64,000 nucleotides of DNA from Citrobacter sp. 18056 (GCA_902706235.1 CACSJR010000001.1:186001-250000); one strand, 5' to 3'; positions 44,771 to 55,191 are shown, counted from the stretch's first letter. Numbers and translations: made by a program. Notes: generated from the sequence alone by a model not told the origin.

Positions 44771-46459
44771 ATGGACAAATCAGCCGCAGGGCAAAAGTCG
44801 CAAACAGTCAGTTTTTTACATCACATCCGTCTCGTTCCACTGTTCTCCTCCATTCTGGGCGGCATCCTGCTGCTGTTCGCATTAAGCTCGGGCCTGGCGG
44901 GCTATTTCCTGTTGCAGGCTGACCGCGACCAGAACGACGTCACGCAAGAGTTAGAAGTCCGAATGGGGCTCTCGAACAGCTCGAACCACCTGCGTACCGC
45001 GCGTATCAACCTGATCCACGCCGGGGCCGCCAGCCGTATTGCCGAAATGGATGATATGAAGCGCAATATTTCCGAGGCTGAACTGCGGATCAAACAGTCG
45101 CAGGAAGGGTTTAAGCAGTACGTGAACCGTGACGTAAAAACCCCTGCGGACGAAGCACTGGATGGCGAAATCAATGCGCGTTACAACGCTTATATCGACG
45201 GCATGAAGCCGATGCTGAAATATGCCAAAAACGGCATGTTTGAAGCGATCATTAATCATGAAAACGAGCACGCTCGCCTGCTGGATTCGGCCTATAACGA
45301 TGTGCTGTTGAAAGCGATTAAAATCCGTAGCGACCGCGCGCGTCATCTCTCTGAATCGGCCCACAGCCGCACCCAGCTCGGCCTGGCCTTTATGGTCGGC
45401 GCGTTTGTCCTGGCGCTGGTGTTGACGCTGCTGACCTTCGTTGCGCTGCGCCGTACCGTTATCAACCCGCTTCGCCGCGCGTTGCATCGTATCGAGCAGA
45501 TTGCCGATGGCGATTTAACTCTGGCGGATGAAGCCTCCGGACGGAGTGAAATCGGCAAGCTGAGCCATGATTTGCAGAAAATGCAGCACGCGCTGTCGCA
45601 AACGGTCGGTACCGTACGTCAAGGTGCCGAGGAAATTTACCGCGGTACCAGCGAAATTTCGGCGGGCAATACCGATCTCTCGTCCCGCACTGAGCAGCAG
45701 GCAGCGGCGATTGAGGAAACGGCAGCCAGCATGGAACAGCTGACCGCCACGGTGAAACAGAACGCCGACAACGCACATCACGCTACCAAACTAGCGGAAG
45801 ATGCCTCCGGGAAAGCCACTCGCGGTGGGCAGATTGTGTCGGGGGTGGTGTCGACGATGGGTAACATCTCCAGCAGCTCGAAGAAAATTTCTGAAATTAC
45901 CGCAGTAATTAACAGCATCGCGTTCCAGACCAATATTCTGGCGCTGAACGCAGCGGTTGAAGCCGCGCGCGCCGGGGAACAAGGGCGTGGATTTGCCGTG
46001 GTGGCGAGCGAAGTGCGAACTCTGGCGAGCCGCAGCGCGCAGGCGGCGAAAGAGATAGAAGGGCTGATCAGTGAATCGGTCACGCTGATCGAGCGTGGGT
46101 CCGGCGAAGTGGTTGCGGCGGGCAGCACCATGAGTGAAATCGTTGATGCGGTGAAGCGCGTGACCGACATTATGCTGGAAATTGCGGCGGCATCTGACGA
46201 ACAGAGTCGCGGTATTTTGCAGGTCAGCCAGGCGATCACCGAAATGGATAACGTCACCCAACAGAACGCCTCGCTGGTGGAAGAAGCGTCTGCGGCGGCA
46301 GGATCGCTGGAAGAGCAGGCCGCTCGTTTGACCGAAGCCGTGGGTGCGTTTCGTTTGCAGCAGGGCGGTTCGGTTCGCCAGCCGAAACCTTCTTCCGGCG
46401 CAACTTATGTCGCACAACGTCCAGCGTTGGCGAGCGGGGATAACTGGGAAACGTTTTGA
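44771..46459 (+). CDS. Methyl-accepting chemotaxis protein
   Basis: A 562-residue transmembrane chemoreceptor. TM1 is about 21-47, a helical periplasmic sensor 48-202 (TarH/4HB-like, with [16 protein letters not shown] resembling the ligand helix of Tar/Tsr), TM2 203-226 and HAMP 227-279. The cytoplasmic signalling hairpin has the tip [17 protein letters not shown]. It ends in NWETF (558-562), the CheR/CheB docking pentapeptide of high-abundance receptors. Expression is probably from the sigma-28 promoter upstream, so it belongs to the flagellar regulon. It has no E. coli counterpart at this locus. The ligand is unknown; neighbouring quinate/aromatic genes suggest a possibility. Confidence 0.95.
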   Translation: MDKSAAGQKSQTVSFLHHIRLVPLFSSILGGILLLFALSSGLAGYFLLQADRDQNDVTQELEVRMGLSNSSNHLRTARINLIHAGAASRIAEMDDMKRNISEAELRIKQSQEGFKQYVNRDVKTPADEALDGEINARYNAYIDGMKPMLKYAKNGMFEAIINHENEHARLLDSAYNDVLLKAIKIRSDRARHLSESAHSRTQLGLAFMVGAFVLALVLTLLTFVALRRTVINPLRRALHRIEQIADGDLTLADEASGRSEIGKLSHDLQKMQHALSQTVGTVRQGAEEIYRGTSEISAGNTDLSSRTEQQAAAIEETAASMEQLTATVKQNADNAHHATKLAEDASGKATRGGQIVSGVVSTMGNISSSSKKISEITAVINSIAFQTNILALNAAVEAARAGEQGRGFAVVASEVRTLASRSAQAAKEIEGLISESVTLIERGSGEVVAAGSTMSEIVDAVKRVTDIMLEIAAASDEQSRGILQVSQAITEMDNVTQQNASLVEEASAAAGSLEEQAARLTEAVGAFRLQQGGSVRQPKPSSGATYVAQRPALASGDNWETF

Positions 46460-46470
46460 CTGAGGGAAAC

Positions 46471-46548
46471 GCCCGGTGACGCTTCGCTTATCGGGCCTAC
46501 ATTCGAATTTGATATCACCGCAGGCCTGGCAAGCCTGCGCCGCCGGGC
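46471..46548. repeat. REP pair (BIME-like) after the chemoreceptor gene
   Basis: Left arm GCCCGGTGACGCTTCGCTTA with TCGGGCCTACA, and right arm AGGCCTGGCAAGCCTGCGCC ending GCCGGGC in inverse orientation. It resembles the element at 18994-19065. Confidence 0.82.
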
Positions 46549-46565
46549 ACAACAACAAACATAAA

Positions 46566-46587
46566 AAAGGGACCTTTCGGTCCCTTT
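46566..46587 (-). terminator. Terminator of the quinoprotein dehydrogenase gene
   Basis: AAAGGGACC-GAAA-GGTCCCTTT followed by a T-run on the minus strand. Confidence 0.9.
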
Positions 46588-46605
46588 GCCGTTACTGCGA
46601 GAAGA

Positions 46606-48993
46606 TTACTGCTTATCTGGCAGCGCGTAGGCGATAATGTAATCGCCACGGTCCGGAGACTGACGGGCGCCGCCTGCGTTAATGATGATGTACTGCTTCC
46701 CGGTTTTCGGTGATACGTAGGTCATCGGGCCGGACTGGCTGCCGACCGGCAGGCGGGATTTCCAGATTTCTTTCCCGTTTGCTGTATCGAACGCGCGCAG
46801 GTAGAAATCTTGCGTGCCCGCGAAGAACAGCAGACCAGACTGCGTGGACAGCGAAGCGCCCAGCGTCGGCATCCCAATCGGGATCGGCAGGTGCATACGA
46901 ATGCCCAGCGGACCGGTGTCTTCTACCGTACCGACCGGAACTTGCCACACCAGCTTGCCACTTTTCAGGTCAACGGCGGACATGGTGCCGAATGGGGGTT
47001 TCTGGCACGGAATGCCGAGCGGAGACAGGAAGCGTTCACGCATCGCGCCGAAAGGCGTACCGTCCATCGGCACAATACCCATCTCGATGCCGCTGGCATT
47101 TTTCGCTACCTTGGCGCGCGGAACCATATAGTTCGCCAGGCCCAGACGCATATCGTTCACGAACATCAGGCTGTTATTCGGGTCAACCGACACGCTGCCC
47201 CAGTTCATACCGCCGAGCGATCCCGGGAACTGCAGGGAACGATCGAGGCCTGGTGGGGTGAACACGCCCTGATGACGCATCTCTTTAAACTGAATGCGGC
47301 ACAGCAGCAGGTCAATTGGCGTTGCACCCCACATGTCGGACTCTTTCAGGGTTTGATTGCCGATCATCGGCATCCCTACAGAGTACGGCTGCGTTGGGGA
47401 ATAACGCTCACCTTTGATGTCGCCCGCAGGCACCGGACGCTCTTCCACTTTGGCGACAGGTTTACCGGTCGCGCGGTTGAGCATAAAGATCATGCCCTGT
47501 TTGGAGGTTTGCACCAGCACCGGCGTCGTGCCGCCTTTACCGTCCGGCAAATCGTACAGCAGCGGCTGCGACGGCAGGTCAAAGTCCCAAAGGTCGTGAT
47601 GGGTGGTTTGATAATGCCAACGCACCTGGCCCGTAGTTGCATCAACGGCGACGATAGACGAGCTGTATTTGTCGTCCAGAGCCGTGCGATGACCGCCGAA
47701 GAAATCAGGGGTTGCGTTGCCGGTCGGCAGATAAATCAGGTTCAGCTTCGCGTCATAAGACATTGCTGACCAGACGTTTGGGGTTCCGCGGGTATAGGTT
47801 GTGCCTTCTGGCGGAACGCTGGTCAGATTCGGATTACCCGGATCCCACGCCCACGCCAGTTTGCCAGTGTGAACGTCATACGCGCGCACCACGCCCGGCG
47901 GTTCACCCGTCGAGAAGTTATCCGCGACGCGACCGCCGACCACAACCACATTTCCAGCCACCAATGGGGTCGAGGTTTGCTGGTAGTAGCCAGGCTTGAT
48001 TTCGCCCATGCCAACGCTCAAATCCACCACGCCGTGGGTGCCAAAGTCTTCACAAACTTTGCCGGTGTCAGCGTTAATGGCAATCAGACGGGCGTCAGTG
48101 GTCGGCAAGAACAGGCGACGCGGGCAGGCAGCGGGCTGCGAATCTGCTGTCGGTGTTGCGTTAGCCACAGGCGTTTCAGCTGCCTGGTCGTAATAGCCGA
48201 GACCACGGCACCGCTGCCAGTTTGGCGCACTGGCCTTTGAATCATAGCGCCACTTCTCTTTGCCGGAATCAACGTCCAGCGCCAGAACTTTGCTGTAAGG
48301 CGTGCAGACAAACAGCGTGTCACCCACTTGCAGCGGTGTATTCTGATCTTCCGCGCCGGAACCATTGCTCAGCGGAATGTCTCCGGTATGTGCGGTCCAC
48401 GCGACCTGAAGCTGGCTGACGTTTTGCTTATTGATTTGATCAAGGGCGGCAAAGCGGTCGCCGTGGGTGGTATTGCCCCAGTGCTCCCAATTTTTTTGCG
48501 CTTCGCCCGCTGCGACCGGTTTCACCGGAACGGGTTCGTCGGCGGTGACCAGCGTTTGTGGGCGGAACATGCCGCCTGCGCTGGCCAGTAAAATAACCAC
48601 CAGCACCGCGGCAATGCCAAAGGCCGGGGCTTTACCCGTGGCGGTCTGTTGGCCGAGGAAAGGCCAGAGCAGGGTAGCCAGCAGTGCCAGCACGCCGAAG
48701 GTGAACAGGCGTGAGAATAGCGGCCAGAACTCCCAGCCTGCATCGCTAATCGCCCAGACAATCGAGGCAATGAATAACACCGCATAAAGCACAAGACCGC
48801 TGCGACGATTTTTAGCGATAAGCCAGGCTGAAATCAGTATCACGATACCGGCGATGACGAAGTACCAGCTCCCGCCTACGCTCGCGAGTTTGGCGCCGAG
48901 GCCACCCACGGCGAGGCCGATCACGGCCATCAGCACCACTAAAAGCCACTGCAGGATCTGAGGTAATCCGCGTGGCGAACTGCCAGTTGTCAT
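46606..48993 (-). CDS. Membrane PQQ dehydrogenase, glucose/quinate/shikimate family
   Basis: A 795-residue quinoprotein with five N-terminal membrane helices (about 12-150) and a periplasmic eight-bladed PQQ propeller. The catalytic Asp region HHDLWDFDLPSQP and the PQQ-contact Lys in QTSKQGMIF correspond to Asp466 and Lys493 of E. coli Gcd. Electrons go to ubiquinone. It resembles Gcd but is clearly diverged, so the substrate may be glucose, quinate or shikimate (QuiA-like); sequence alone does not decide. AAGGAG precedes the ATG at 48993. No pqq synthesis genes are in the window. It is divergent from an MHS transporter. Confidence 0.9.
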   Translation of the reverse strand: MTTGSSPRGLPQILQWLLVVLMAVIGLAVGGLGAKLASVGGSWYFVIAGIVILISAWLIAKNRRSGLVLYAVLFIASIVWAISDAGWEFWPLFSRLFTFGVLALLATLLWPFLGQQTATGKAPAFGIAAVLVVILLASAGGMFRPQTLVTADEPVPVKPVAAGEAQKNWEHWGNTTHGDRFAALDQINKQNVSQLQVAWTAHTGDIPLSNGSGAEDQNTPLQVGDTLFVCTPYSKVLALDVDSGKEKWRYDSKASAPNWQRCRGLGYYDQAAETPVANATPTADSQPAACPRRLFLPTTDARLIAINADTGKVCEDFGTHGVVDLSVGMGEIKPGYYQQTSTPLVAGNVVVVGGRVADNFSTGEPPGVVRAYDVHTGKLAWAWDPGNPNLTSVPPEGTTYTRGTPNVWSAMSYDAKLNLIYLPTGNATPDFFGGHRTALDDKYSSSIVAVDATTGQVRWHYQTTHHDLWDFDLPSQPLLYDLPDGKGGTTPVLVQTSKQGMIFMLNRATGKPVAKVEERPVPAGDIKGERYSPTQPYSVGMPMIGNQTLKESDMWGATPIDLLLCRIQFKEMRHQGVFTPPGLDRSLQFPGSLGGMNWGSVSVDPNNSLMFVNDMRLGLANYMVPRAKVAKNASGIEMGIVPMDGTPFGAMRERFLSPLGIPCQKPPFGTMSAVDLKSGKLVWQVPVGTVEDTGPLGIRMHLPIPIGMPTLGASLSTQSGLLFFAGTQDFYLRAFDTANGKEIWKSRLPVGSQSGPMTYVSPKTGKQYIIINAGGARQSPDRGDYIIAYALPDKQ

Positions 48994-49396
48994 TTCTGTC
49001 TCCTTAACGACACACATACGTGCAGGTTATGAACCATACGTAACGCTTGAACACGAATGGGTTTTTGAATGAAGCGATAAATACCTTCAGAGAGGCGCAA
49101 TAGTCACCTTTATGAATTTCATATGAACCATTTGGTGAATTGCGAGCATGATAGATCTGTTAAATTGCATTGCGCAATTGTTAATAAATAATATCGCATT
49201 ATTTGCGCAGCAGAGGCGGGGCCAAAACGAGGGCCGCCGATGAAAATTCTGTAGGGTCTAAACTGTGATCGGGACTGATAATTTCAATGCTGGCGCCGAT
49301 CGACATCACAATTCACGCTGTGAGCGTTGGGTGTATTTTGCTCATCATGATTAAAACTATATCTATAATAGAAACAAATAGAGGCAATGATGAACG
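48994..49396. other. Divergent regulatory region, dehydrogenase/transporter
   Basis: 403 AT-rich bases between two divergent genes. An inverted repeat AATTGC-ATTGC-GCAATT lies at 49163-49179, close to the middle. No PcaR-type box like those at 60.8 kb was found, and no gene. No regulator gene adjoins. Confidence 0.5.
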
Positions 49397-50716
49397 ATGA
49401 ACAGAACAGAAACGTTGCAGGCGGTATCGCCCGCCGCTGAGATCCCAGCGGCGCGTAAGCTGCGCAAGGTGCTACTCGCCACCGGTGTGGGGCATTTCGT
49501 TGAATGGTTCGATTTCGGATTGTACGGTACGCTGGCGGCGATTATCGGTATGCAGTTTTTCCACGCCGACAGTCCGGGCGTGGCGCTGCTGTCATCGTTC
49601 GCGGTTTTTGGTGCCGGGTTTATCATGCGCCCGCTAGGTGGGTTGTATTTCGGCTCGCTAGGTGACCGGGTAGGGCGGCAGAAAGTACTGGCTACGGTGA
49701 TTTTGCTGACCTCTGGTGCGACGTTTGTTATGGGCTTGTTGCCCACTTTCCATCAGATTGGCGTCACGGCGACGGTGCTGTTGGTCATTACCCGTTTGGT
49801 TCAGGGTTTTGCCGCTGGCGGTGAAAGCTCTGGCGCCACCACCTATCTGGCGGAATACGCTCCGAACGATCGGCGCGGCTATTTTACCTGCTGGATAGAT
49901 AACTTTGGCTTTATGGCTTTTGTCGCCGGCTCGGGGCTGGTGTTTATCCTCACGGCGTCGTTGGGTGAAACCGCGATGAACGACTGGGGCTGGCGGATCC
50001 CGTTCCTGGTGGCCGGGCCGCTCGGCTGGGTGGGGCTGTATCTGCGCCAGCATCTGGAAGATTCACCGGAATTTAAGGCCGTAGCGCAAAGCGGTAAAAC
50101 CGAAAGCAAGCCGCTGCGCGCTGCGGTGACGAAAGCCTGGGGCGCGCTGCTGTTTTGCGTAGGATTCGTGGTACTCAAAGCGGTCGGACACTGGACGTTG
50201 CAAACCTTTATGCCGGGCTATCTCTCCACCGAACTGCATTTCTCAAAGCTCAACGCTTACGCCATCACCACCATCGGCCTGTTTGGCATTGCGGTTCTGG
50301 TGCCATTTATGGGCTGGCTGTCGGATAAATATGGCCGCAAGCCGCTGATGCTGGCCGGATGCGCCGGGTTTATTCTGTTCAGCTATCCGGCGATGATGGT
50401 GATGGCGCAGGGGAACATGCTGTCGGCGGTGTTGGCGATGTTGCTGCTCGGGGCGTTTATTGCCGCGTTTGACGGGGCGTGCAGTGCGGCCATGGCTGAG
50501 CTGTTTCCGACCAGCGTGCGCTATGGCGGCTTGTCCATCGCCTATAACTTTGCGGTGGCGTTCTTTGGCGGCATCACGCCGTGGTTCTCGGTATGGCTGA
50601 TTGGGGCCACTGGCGATCGGTTTTCCCCGGCGTATTACGTGATGGGGGCGGCATTGATCACCTTCCTTACAGTGCTGAAAGCCAAAGAAACCGCAGGAAA
50701 ACCGCTTAAAAGATGA
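49397..50716 (+). CDS. MHS-family (ProP-like) metabolite:proton symporter
   Basis: A 439-residue MFS transporter with 12 helices. VEWFDFGLYGTLAAIIG in TM1, RPLGGLYFGSLGDRVGRQK in the TM2-3 loop and GFAAGGESSGATTYLAEYAP place it in the metabolite:H+ symporter family (ProP, ShiA, KgtP, PcaT relatives). It resembles ProP most, yet lacks ProP's C-terminal osmosensory coiled coil, ending at KETAGKPLKR, so it is probably not an osmosensor. The substrate is unknown. The divergent quinoprotein dehydrogenase suggests a carboxylate. Ribosome-binding site GAGGC is rather distant from the ATG. Confidence 0.88.
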   Translation: MNRTETLQAVSPAAEIPAARKLRKVLLATGVGHFVEWFDFGLYGTLAAIIGMQFFHADSPGVALLSSFAVFGAGFIMRPLGGLYFGSLGDRVGRQKVLATVILLTSGATFVMGLLPTFHQIGVTATVLLVITRLVQGFAAGGESSGATTYLAEYAPNDRRGYFTCWIDNFGFMAFVAGSGLVFILTASLGETAMNDWGWRIPFLVAGPLGWVGLYLRQHLEDSPEFKAVAQSGKTESKPLRAAVTKAWGALLFCVGFVVLKAVGHWTLQTFMPGYLSTELHFSKLNAYAITTIGLFGIAVLVPFMGWLSDKYGRKPLMLAGCAGFILFSYPAMMVMAQGNMLSAVLAMLLLGAFIAAFDGACSAAMAELFPTSVRYGGLSIAYNFAVAFFGGITPWFSVWLIGATGDRFSPAYYVMGAALITFLTVLKAKETAGKPLKR

Positions 50717-50807
50717 GGTTTATATTCACGCAAGTGTTGTTTCTGGTCAAAAAACAATCAGAACCAGATGCTATACTGGATGGGTTTTCAACGTAAAAGA
50801 GGATGTC

Positions 50808-50996
50808 ATGGATACCGAATTAAACCCTAAGCAGCTGGCCGTCGAATTTCTGCGTCGTGATACAAGCCCGTTAACTCCTGCGCAATATCTGAAACGCGTT
50901 AAACAGCTGGAGCTGGAGTTTGCCGACCTGATGGCGCTTTCCTCCCTCGAACTGAAAGAAGAGATCGACTACGCCTGGCGCATGGGTATCCATTGA
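50808..50996 (+). CDS. ydiH: Small YdiH-like protein
   Basis: 62 residues, closely similar to an E. coli small protein that I recall as YdiH (also 62 residues). Features are DTELNPKQLAVEFLRRD, LTPAQYLKRVKQLELEFADL and a C-terminal EEIDYAWRMGIH. Predicted to be mostly helical and cytoplasmic. AAAGAGG precedes the ATG. Its function is unknown. It shares a bidirectional terminator with uspE. The symbol rests on memory of the E. coli sequence. Confidence 0.8.
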   Translation: MDTELNPKQLAVEFLRRDTSPLTPAQYLKRVKQLELEFADLMALSSLELKEEIDYAWRMGIH

Positions 50997-51013
50997 TCCT
51001 GACGTCAGCTATA

Positions 51014-51047
51014 AAAAAACCCGGTGAGTGTTCTCATCGGGTTTTTT
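51014..51047. terminator. Bidirectional terminator between ydiH and uspE
   Basis: AAAAAACCCGGTGAG-TGTT-CTCATCGGGTTTTTT, a 15-bp stem with A and T tracts serving both convergent genes. Confidence 0.95.
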
Positions 51048-51062
51048 ATTCGCGGCTAACGC

Positions 51063-52013
51063 TTAATCGTCGTCTTCATCGTCCAGTTCGACCGGGGTCT
51101 GATACTGATCTGGTTTCAGCGCCAGCAAATCGCAGCGCAGATGGTCAATCACCTGTTCCGCCGTATTGCCGAGGAACGCCGCAGACAGCCCGGTGCGTCC
51201 TACGGTGCCAAGCACCACAATCCCCGCCTGCAAATGCTCCGCCAAATCCGGGATAACTTCTTCCGGCAGGCCTTTTTCGACGTGAGTCATCTCTTCCGAA
51301 ATACTGTATTTCTGACGTAATGACTTCATTGCCAGCAGATGTTGGCCGCGAATCGCGTCGTTATACACGCTCGGGTCAAAATCAGGCAGCTCGATTGCGA
51401 TATTGATAGGGGTAACCGGATACGCGCCAACCAGATGCACTTCGGTGTGGTTAATCTGATCGGCGAGCTGGAGGGTTTCACGAACCAGCTTATCGTTGAG
51501 GGCGTTGTGATATTCCTCTTCGCTGGCGAGATTAACCGCCACAATCGCCTTACCACCTTCCGGCCACGGCTGATCTTTCACCATCCAAACCGGACACGGA
51601 CATTTTCTCAGCAGATGCCAGTCGGTTGGGGTGAAAATCACCGCTTCCAGTTTGTCGTGCTGATGCGCCATCTTAAGCAACAAATCGTGCCCGTTACTCA
51701 TGATTTCCTGAATGATGGCTTCAAAAGGACGGTTATGCCAGACGACCTTAATTTCAATCGGTACGCCGGCATCCAGATAAAATTTTGCCTGCTCGCGGAT
51801 CCAGGCGGTCCGTTGGCTGATGACGCCCTGACGCATAGCGGTGCGCTCGTCAGGCGACAGAAGGGTGGTCATCTCGTAGGAAAAGTCATAGATCGGCAAA
51901 AAGGCTTTAATCGATCCACCAATCCGTTGATGAAGGTAAACAGCGCGCCGTAATGCGGGTTGATCGTCCTGGTTAGGATCGATGGCTACCAGCATATTTT
52001 GATACTTTGCCAT
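51063..52013 (-). CDS. uspE: Universal stress protein UspE
   Basis: A tandem-Usp protein of 316 residues, as in E. coli. Each half (about 1-155 and 156-310) has an alpha/beta ATP-binding-like Usp fold; the second carries [23 protein letters not shown], the G-x2-G-x9-G(S/T/N) loop. It functions in stress resistance, motility and adhesion; UspE is induced in stationary phase. The ATG at 52013 is preceded by GGAG. It follows fnr on the same strand as in E. coli. Confidence 0.96.
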   Translation of the reverse strand: MAKYQNMLVAIDPNQDDQPALRRAVYLHQRIGGSIKAFLPIYDFSYEMTTLLSPDERTAMRQGVISQRTAWIREQAKFYLDAGVPIEIKVVWHNRPFEAIIQEIMSNGHDLLLKMAHQHDKLEAVIFTPTDWHLLRKCPCPVWMVKDQPWPEGGKAIVAVNLASEEEYHNALNDKLVRETLQLADQINHTEVHLVGAYPVTPINIAIELPDFDPSVYNDAIRGQHLLAMKSLRQKYSISEEMTHVEKGLPEEVIPDLAEHLQAGIVVLGTVGRTGLSAAFLGNTAEQVIDHLRCDLLALKPDQYQTPVELDDEDDD

Positions 52014-52149
52014 ATAGGGTCTCCTTACAACTGTCACCACAGTCTGTAACTAAAAGATAACCCATCCGGAGTGATTGAAACAGGGGAGAACCTTCGCCAG
52101 ATCAATAAATCAGGAAAATTTAACGATCCGGCGAAAGGAAAGAGAAGAA

Positions 52150-52902
52150 TCAGGCGACGTTACGGGCGTGACCAGCGAGGACTGCCAGCGCATCGCTATT
52201 TTCGATGGTAATGTATTTCCCTTTAACTGCTAGCATGCCGCTTTTCTGGAAACGACCGAGCAGACGGCTGATGGTTTCTACCGTCAGACCGAGATAGTTA
52301 CCGATGTCACCGCGGGTCATGGTCAGACGGAATTCACGCGGTGAGAAACCACGTTCGGCGAAACGACGGGAGAGGTTATAGATAAATGCTGCCAGGCGCT
52401 CTTCCGCGTTTTTCTTAGACAGCAGCAGGATCATGTCCTGATCGCCTTTGATTTCGCCGCTCATCAGACGCATCATCTGCTGACGCAGGTTTGGCATCTT
52501 GCCGGAGAGGTCATCCAGCGTTTCAAAGGGGATTTCGCAAACCATGGAGGTTTCCAGCGCCTGAGCAAAGCTCGGGTGATGGCCAGTACCAATGGCGTCA
52601 AAACCTACTAAATCGCCCGCCAGATGGAAGCCGGTGATTTGCTCATCACCTTGTTCGGTGATGGTGTAGCTTTTGATGGTCCCGGAGCGGATGGCATACA
52701 GAGATTTCAGCTCATCGCCCGCTTTGAACAGAGTCTGCCCCTTCTGGATGGGCTTCTTGCGCTCGATGATATTATCAAGCTGATCGAGCTCATGTTCATT
52801 AAGAGTGAACGGAATACAGAGCTGGCTGATACTGCAATCCTGGCAGTGGATAGCACAACCGCCAGACTGGATGCGTCGAATAATTCGCTTTTCCGGGATC
52901 AT
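52150..52902 (-). CDS. fnr: Anaerobic regulator FNR
   Basis: A global oxygen-sensing CRP-family activator/repressor, 250 residues as in E. coli. Cluster cysteines 20, 23 and 29 (C-X2-C-X5-C) and Cys122 are present. The cNMP-like domain (about 50-150), dimer helix and C-terminal helix-turn-helix with [14 protein letters not shown] recognise TTGAT-N4-ATCAA. An FNR site lies just upstream, giving negative autoregulation. Confidence 0.98.
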   Translation of the reverse strand: MIPEKRIIRRIQSGGCAIHCQDCSISQLCIPFTLNEHELDQLDNIIERKKPIQKGQTLFKAGDELKSLYAIRSGTIKSYTITEQGDEQITGFHLAGDLVGFDAIGTGHHPSFAQALETSMVCEIPFETLDDLSGKMPNLRQQMMRLMSGEIKGDQDMILLLSKKNAEERLAAFIYNLSRRFAERGFSPREFRLTMTRGDIGNYLGLTVETISRLLGRFQKSGMLAVKGKYITIENSDALAVLAGHARNVA

Positions 52903-52921
52903 AGATTTGCTCAGGCTTTAA

Positions 52922-52935
52922 TTGATATTGGTCAA
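52922..52935 (-). promoter_or_regulatory. FNR site in the fnr promoter
   Basis: TTGAT-ATTG-GTCAA differs by one base from the FNR consensus and lies 20 bases before the fnr start, a repressing position near the transcription start. Confidence 0.85.
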
Positions 52936-53095
52936 TTTTAACATCTTTTTGTTGAGCAGGTAAGTCTCGAAAACCCGATTCACGCAATATAAGCAAGGGA
53001 AATAGTCTGAAGATTATATCTCCCTGAAATGTATGGGTTTAAACTGGGGCGGTTTATTAAAAAATTGCGCAATCACTCCAGTAAAGCACTAAAAA

Positions 53096-53611
53096 TCAAA
53101 GCAGCAGATAGCCTTCATGGCGCAGCAGCCACTCTTTGCGCTGCACACCCCCAGCATATCCCGTCAGGGTGCCGTTACGGCCAATCACCCGATGACAGGG
53201 CACCACAATACTGACCGGATTTGAGCCATTCGCCGCGCCCACTGCGCGTGCCGCACCCGGTCTGCCAAGCTGTTCGGCCAGCTCACCGTAGTGCATCACA
53301 TGGCCGCACGGAATGGAACGTAGCGCCTGCCACACTTCGCGCTGAAAAGGCGTACCCGCGGTCGCGCTGGACAGGGTGTCAATAATGCTGAGATCGCCGT
53401 CAAAGTAGGCCTTCATCTTGCTACTTAAGCCATTGGGGTCCTTGGATGCCACACGCTGATAGCCTTCCGCGCGATAGTGTATATCCAGTAACTGCACCAT
53501 CCGCTCGCTGTGTTCTTCCCACTCAACGGCGCGCAGATGGAATTGTTCATCGCACAGGATCCACAACGGTCCAAGCGGGGTAGCAATCTTATCTTCCAGC
53601 AATCTCAGCAT
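53096..53611 (-). CDS. ogt: O6-alkylguanine-DNA alkyltransferase Ogt
   Basis: A suicide DNA-repair protein that takes the alkyl group from O6-alkylguanine or O4-alkylthymine onto its own cysteine. 171 residues, matching E. coli. The acceptor Cys139 is in the motif VVPCHRVIG. The helix-turn-helix [16 protein letters not shown] and Arg-finger region are intact. The ATG at 53611 follows AGGAAACG. It lies between fnr and abgT as in E. coli. Confidence 0.97.
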   Translation of the reverse strand: MLRLLEDKIATPLGPLWILCDEQFHLRAVEWEEHSERMVQLLDIHYRAEGYQRVASKDPNGLSSKMKAYFDGDLSIIDTLSSATAGTPFQREVWQALRSIPCGHVMHYGELAEQLGRPGAARAVGAANGSNPVSIVVPCHRVIGRNGTLTGYAGGVQRKEWLLRHEGYLLL

Positions 53612-53620
53612 CACGTTTCC

Positions 53621-55147
53621 TTAGTTCAGCCGCGGGTAAATCCCCGGCCCAATGGGGAGCCCGACAAGATACCATGTCACCAGCATCAGCAACCATACCC
53701 CTAAAAAGATAAGCGGATAGGGTAACACCAGCGAATAGTAGGTACCGAGTTTTGCCTCCGGTTTATAGCGTTGTAGGAAGCCAAGAAACAGCGGCACGAA
53801 CGGTGATACCGGGGCCAGTGGAATAACGGAAGAATCTGCGACACGAAACAGAATTTGTGCAAAGGCCGGGTGGAAACCGAGCATCATAAACATCGGCACG
53901 AAGATAGGTGCCAGAATTGACCAGATAGCCGAGCCGCTGGCGATAAACATACACAGCAATGACGAAAGCAATGCCAGCCCGACAAACGCTGGCACGCCAC
54001 TTAACCCGGCACTTTCCAGAACATCGGTCAGGCCGACCGCCATAAACTTGCCCATATTGCTCCAGTTAAACATCGCAACAAACTGGGCCAGCGGGAACAC
54101 CATGACGATAAATCCCGCCATCTCTTTCATCGGTTCGATCATCAAATGGGGAATATCAGCCTGGCTGCGGATTTTCTTTGTTGCCAGGCCATAAGACAGC
54201 GAAACCACAAAGAAGAAAAAGATGATAAGCGGTACGATGCCTTTAATGAACGGTGAAGGCAGTACGGTATGCAACACCGGGTCACGCAGAATACCGTTTT
54301 GTGGGATAACCAACAGCGCTATCAGGCCGATGAACAGCAGTGAGACGCCCCCGGCAACCCGTAAACCAAAACGTTGTTCAGCGCCCAGCGTTTCCAGTTT
54401 ATCATCGCTACTGCCTTGCCACGCCCCGAGGCGCGGTTCGACGATTTTATCGGTAATCAAGCCACCGACAATCGTCAGCACAACCACCGAACAGGCCATA
54501 AAGTACCAGTTATCAATCACGCTCACGTGCAGTGCGGCATCCATGGTTTTTGCCGCCTCGGTACTGATTCCGGAGAGCAACACGTCAGTGGTAACAATCA
54601 ATAAGTTTGCGGTAAACCCACAGCCAACCCCGGCAATCGCTGCCAGCAGACCCGCCACCGGATGACGCCCGACTGCCAGGAAAATTAAGGCTCCCATCGG
54701 CGGCATAATCACCAATGCGGCATCAGACGAAATATGGCTGAAGAAGGCGATAAACAGCACCATATAGCTGGCATAACGGGCGCTGACGTGCGAGGCCATT
54801 TTGACCATCAGGGCGGGTAGCAAGCCCACACGTTCCGCGAGACCTGCACCCAGCACCAAAGCCAGAATGGCGCCGAGTGGGGCGAAGCCACTGAAGTTGT
54901 TAATCACATTGGGTAAAAACCAGTGCAACCCCTCGACGCTAAGCAGGTTTTTAACCACCACTGTCGAACCGTCAGCGGGGCTTTTAACACTGACATCAAA
55001 GGCCGACAGTACGGCAGTGGCTATCATCAATGCCGCAATCAAATACACAAACAGCAGGAAAGGGTGCGGCACTTTATTACCAATCTTTTCTACCCAGCCA
55101 TATAGCTTACCGGTGGGGGAATGCGTCGGTATGGAAGACATACTCAT
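53621..55147 (-). CDS. abgT: p-Aminobenzoyl-glutamate transporter AbgT
   Basis: 508 residues, equal to E. coli AbgT. An AbgT-family inner-membrane protein with about 12 helices and two hairpins; conserved regions are FSGFAPLGAILALVLGAGLAE, HISSDAALVIMPPMGALIF and NWSNMGKF. It imports the folate breakdown product PABA-glutamate; some homologues instead export sulfonamides. The ATG at 55147 gives the MSMSSIP start. It is the third gene of abgABT and ends 9 bases before ogt. Confidence 0.96.
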   Translation of the reverse strand: MSMSSIPTHSPTGKLYGWVEKIGNKVPHPFLLFVYLIAALMIATAVLSAFDVSVKSPADGSTVVVKNLLSVEGLHWFLPNVINNFSGFAPLGAILALVLGAGLAERVGLLPALMVKMASHVSARYASYMVLFIAFFSHISSDAALVIMPPMGALIFLAVGRHPVAGLLAAIAGVGCGFTANLLIVTTDVLLSGISTEAAKTMDAALHVSVIDNWYFMACSVVVLTIVGGLITDKIVEPRLGAWQGSSDDKLETLGAEQRFGLRVAGGVSLLFIGLIALLVIPQNGILRDPVLHTVLPSPFIKGIVPLIIFFFFVVSLSYGLATKKIRSQADIPHLMIEPMKEMAGFIVMVFPLAQFVAMFNWSNMGKFMAVGLTDVLESAGLSGVPAFVGLALLSSLLCMFIASGSAIWSILAPIFVPMFMMLGFHPAFAQILFRVADSSVIPLAPVSPFVPLFLGFLQRYKPEAKLGTYYSLVLPYPLIFLGVWLLMLVTWYLVGLPIGPGIYPRLN

Positions 55148-55191
55148 GGGCGTTCCTCGGGTGTCGTTGTGTTTATTCTGTTTTATAATGA

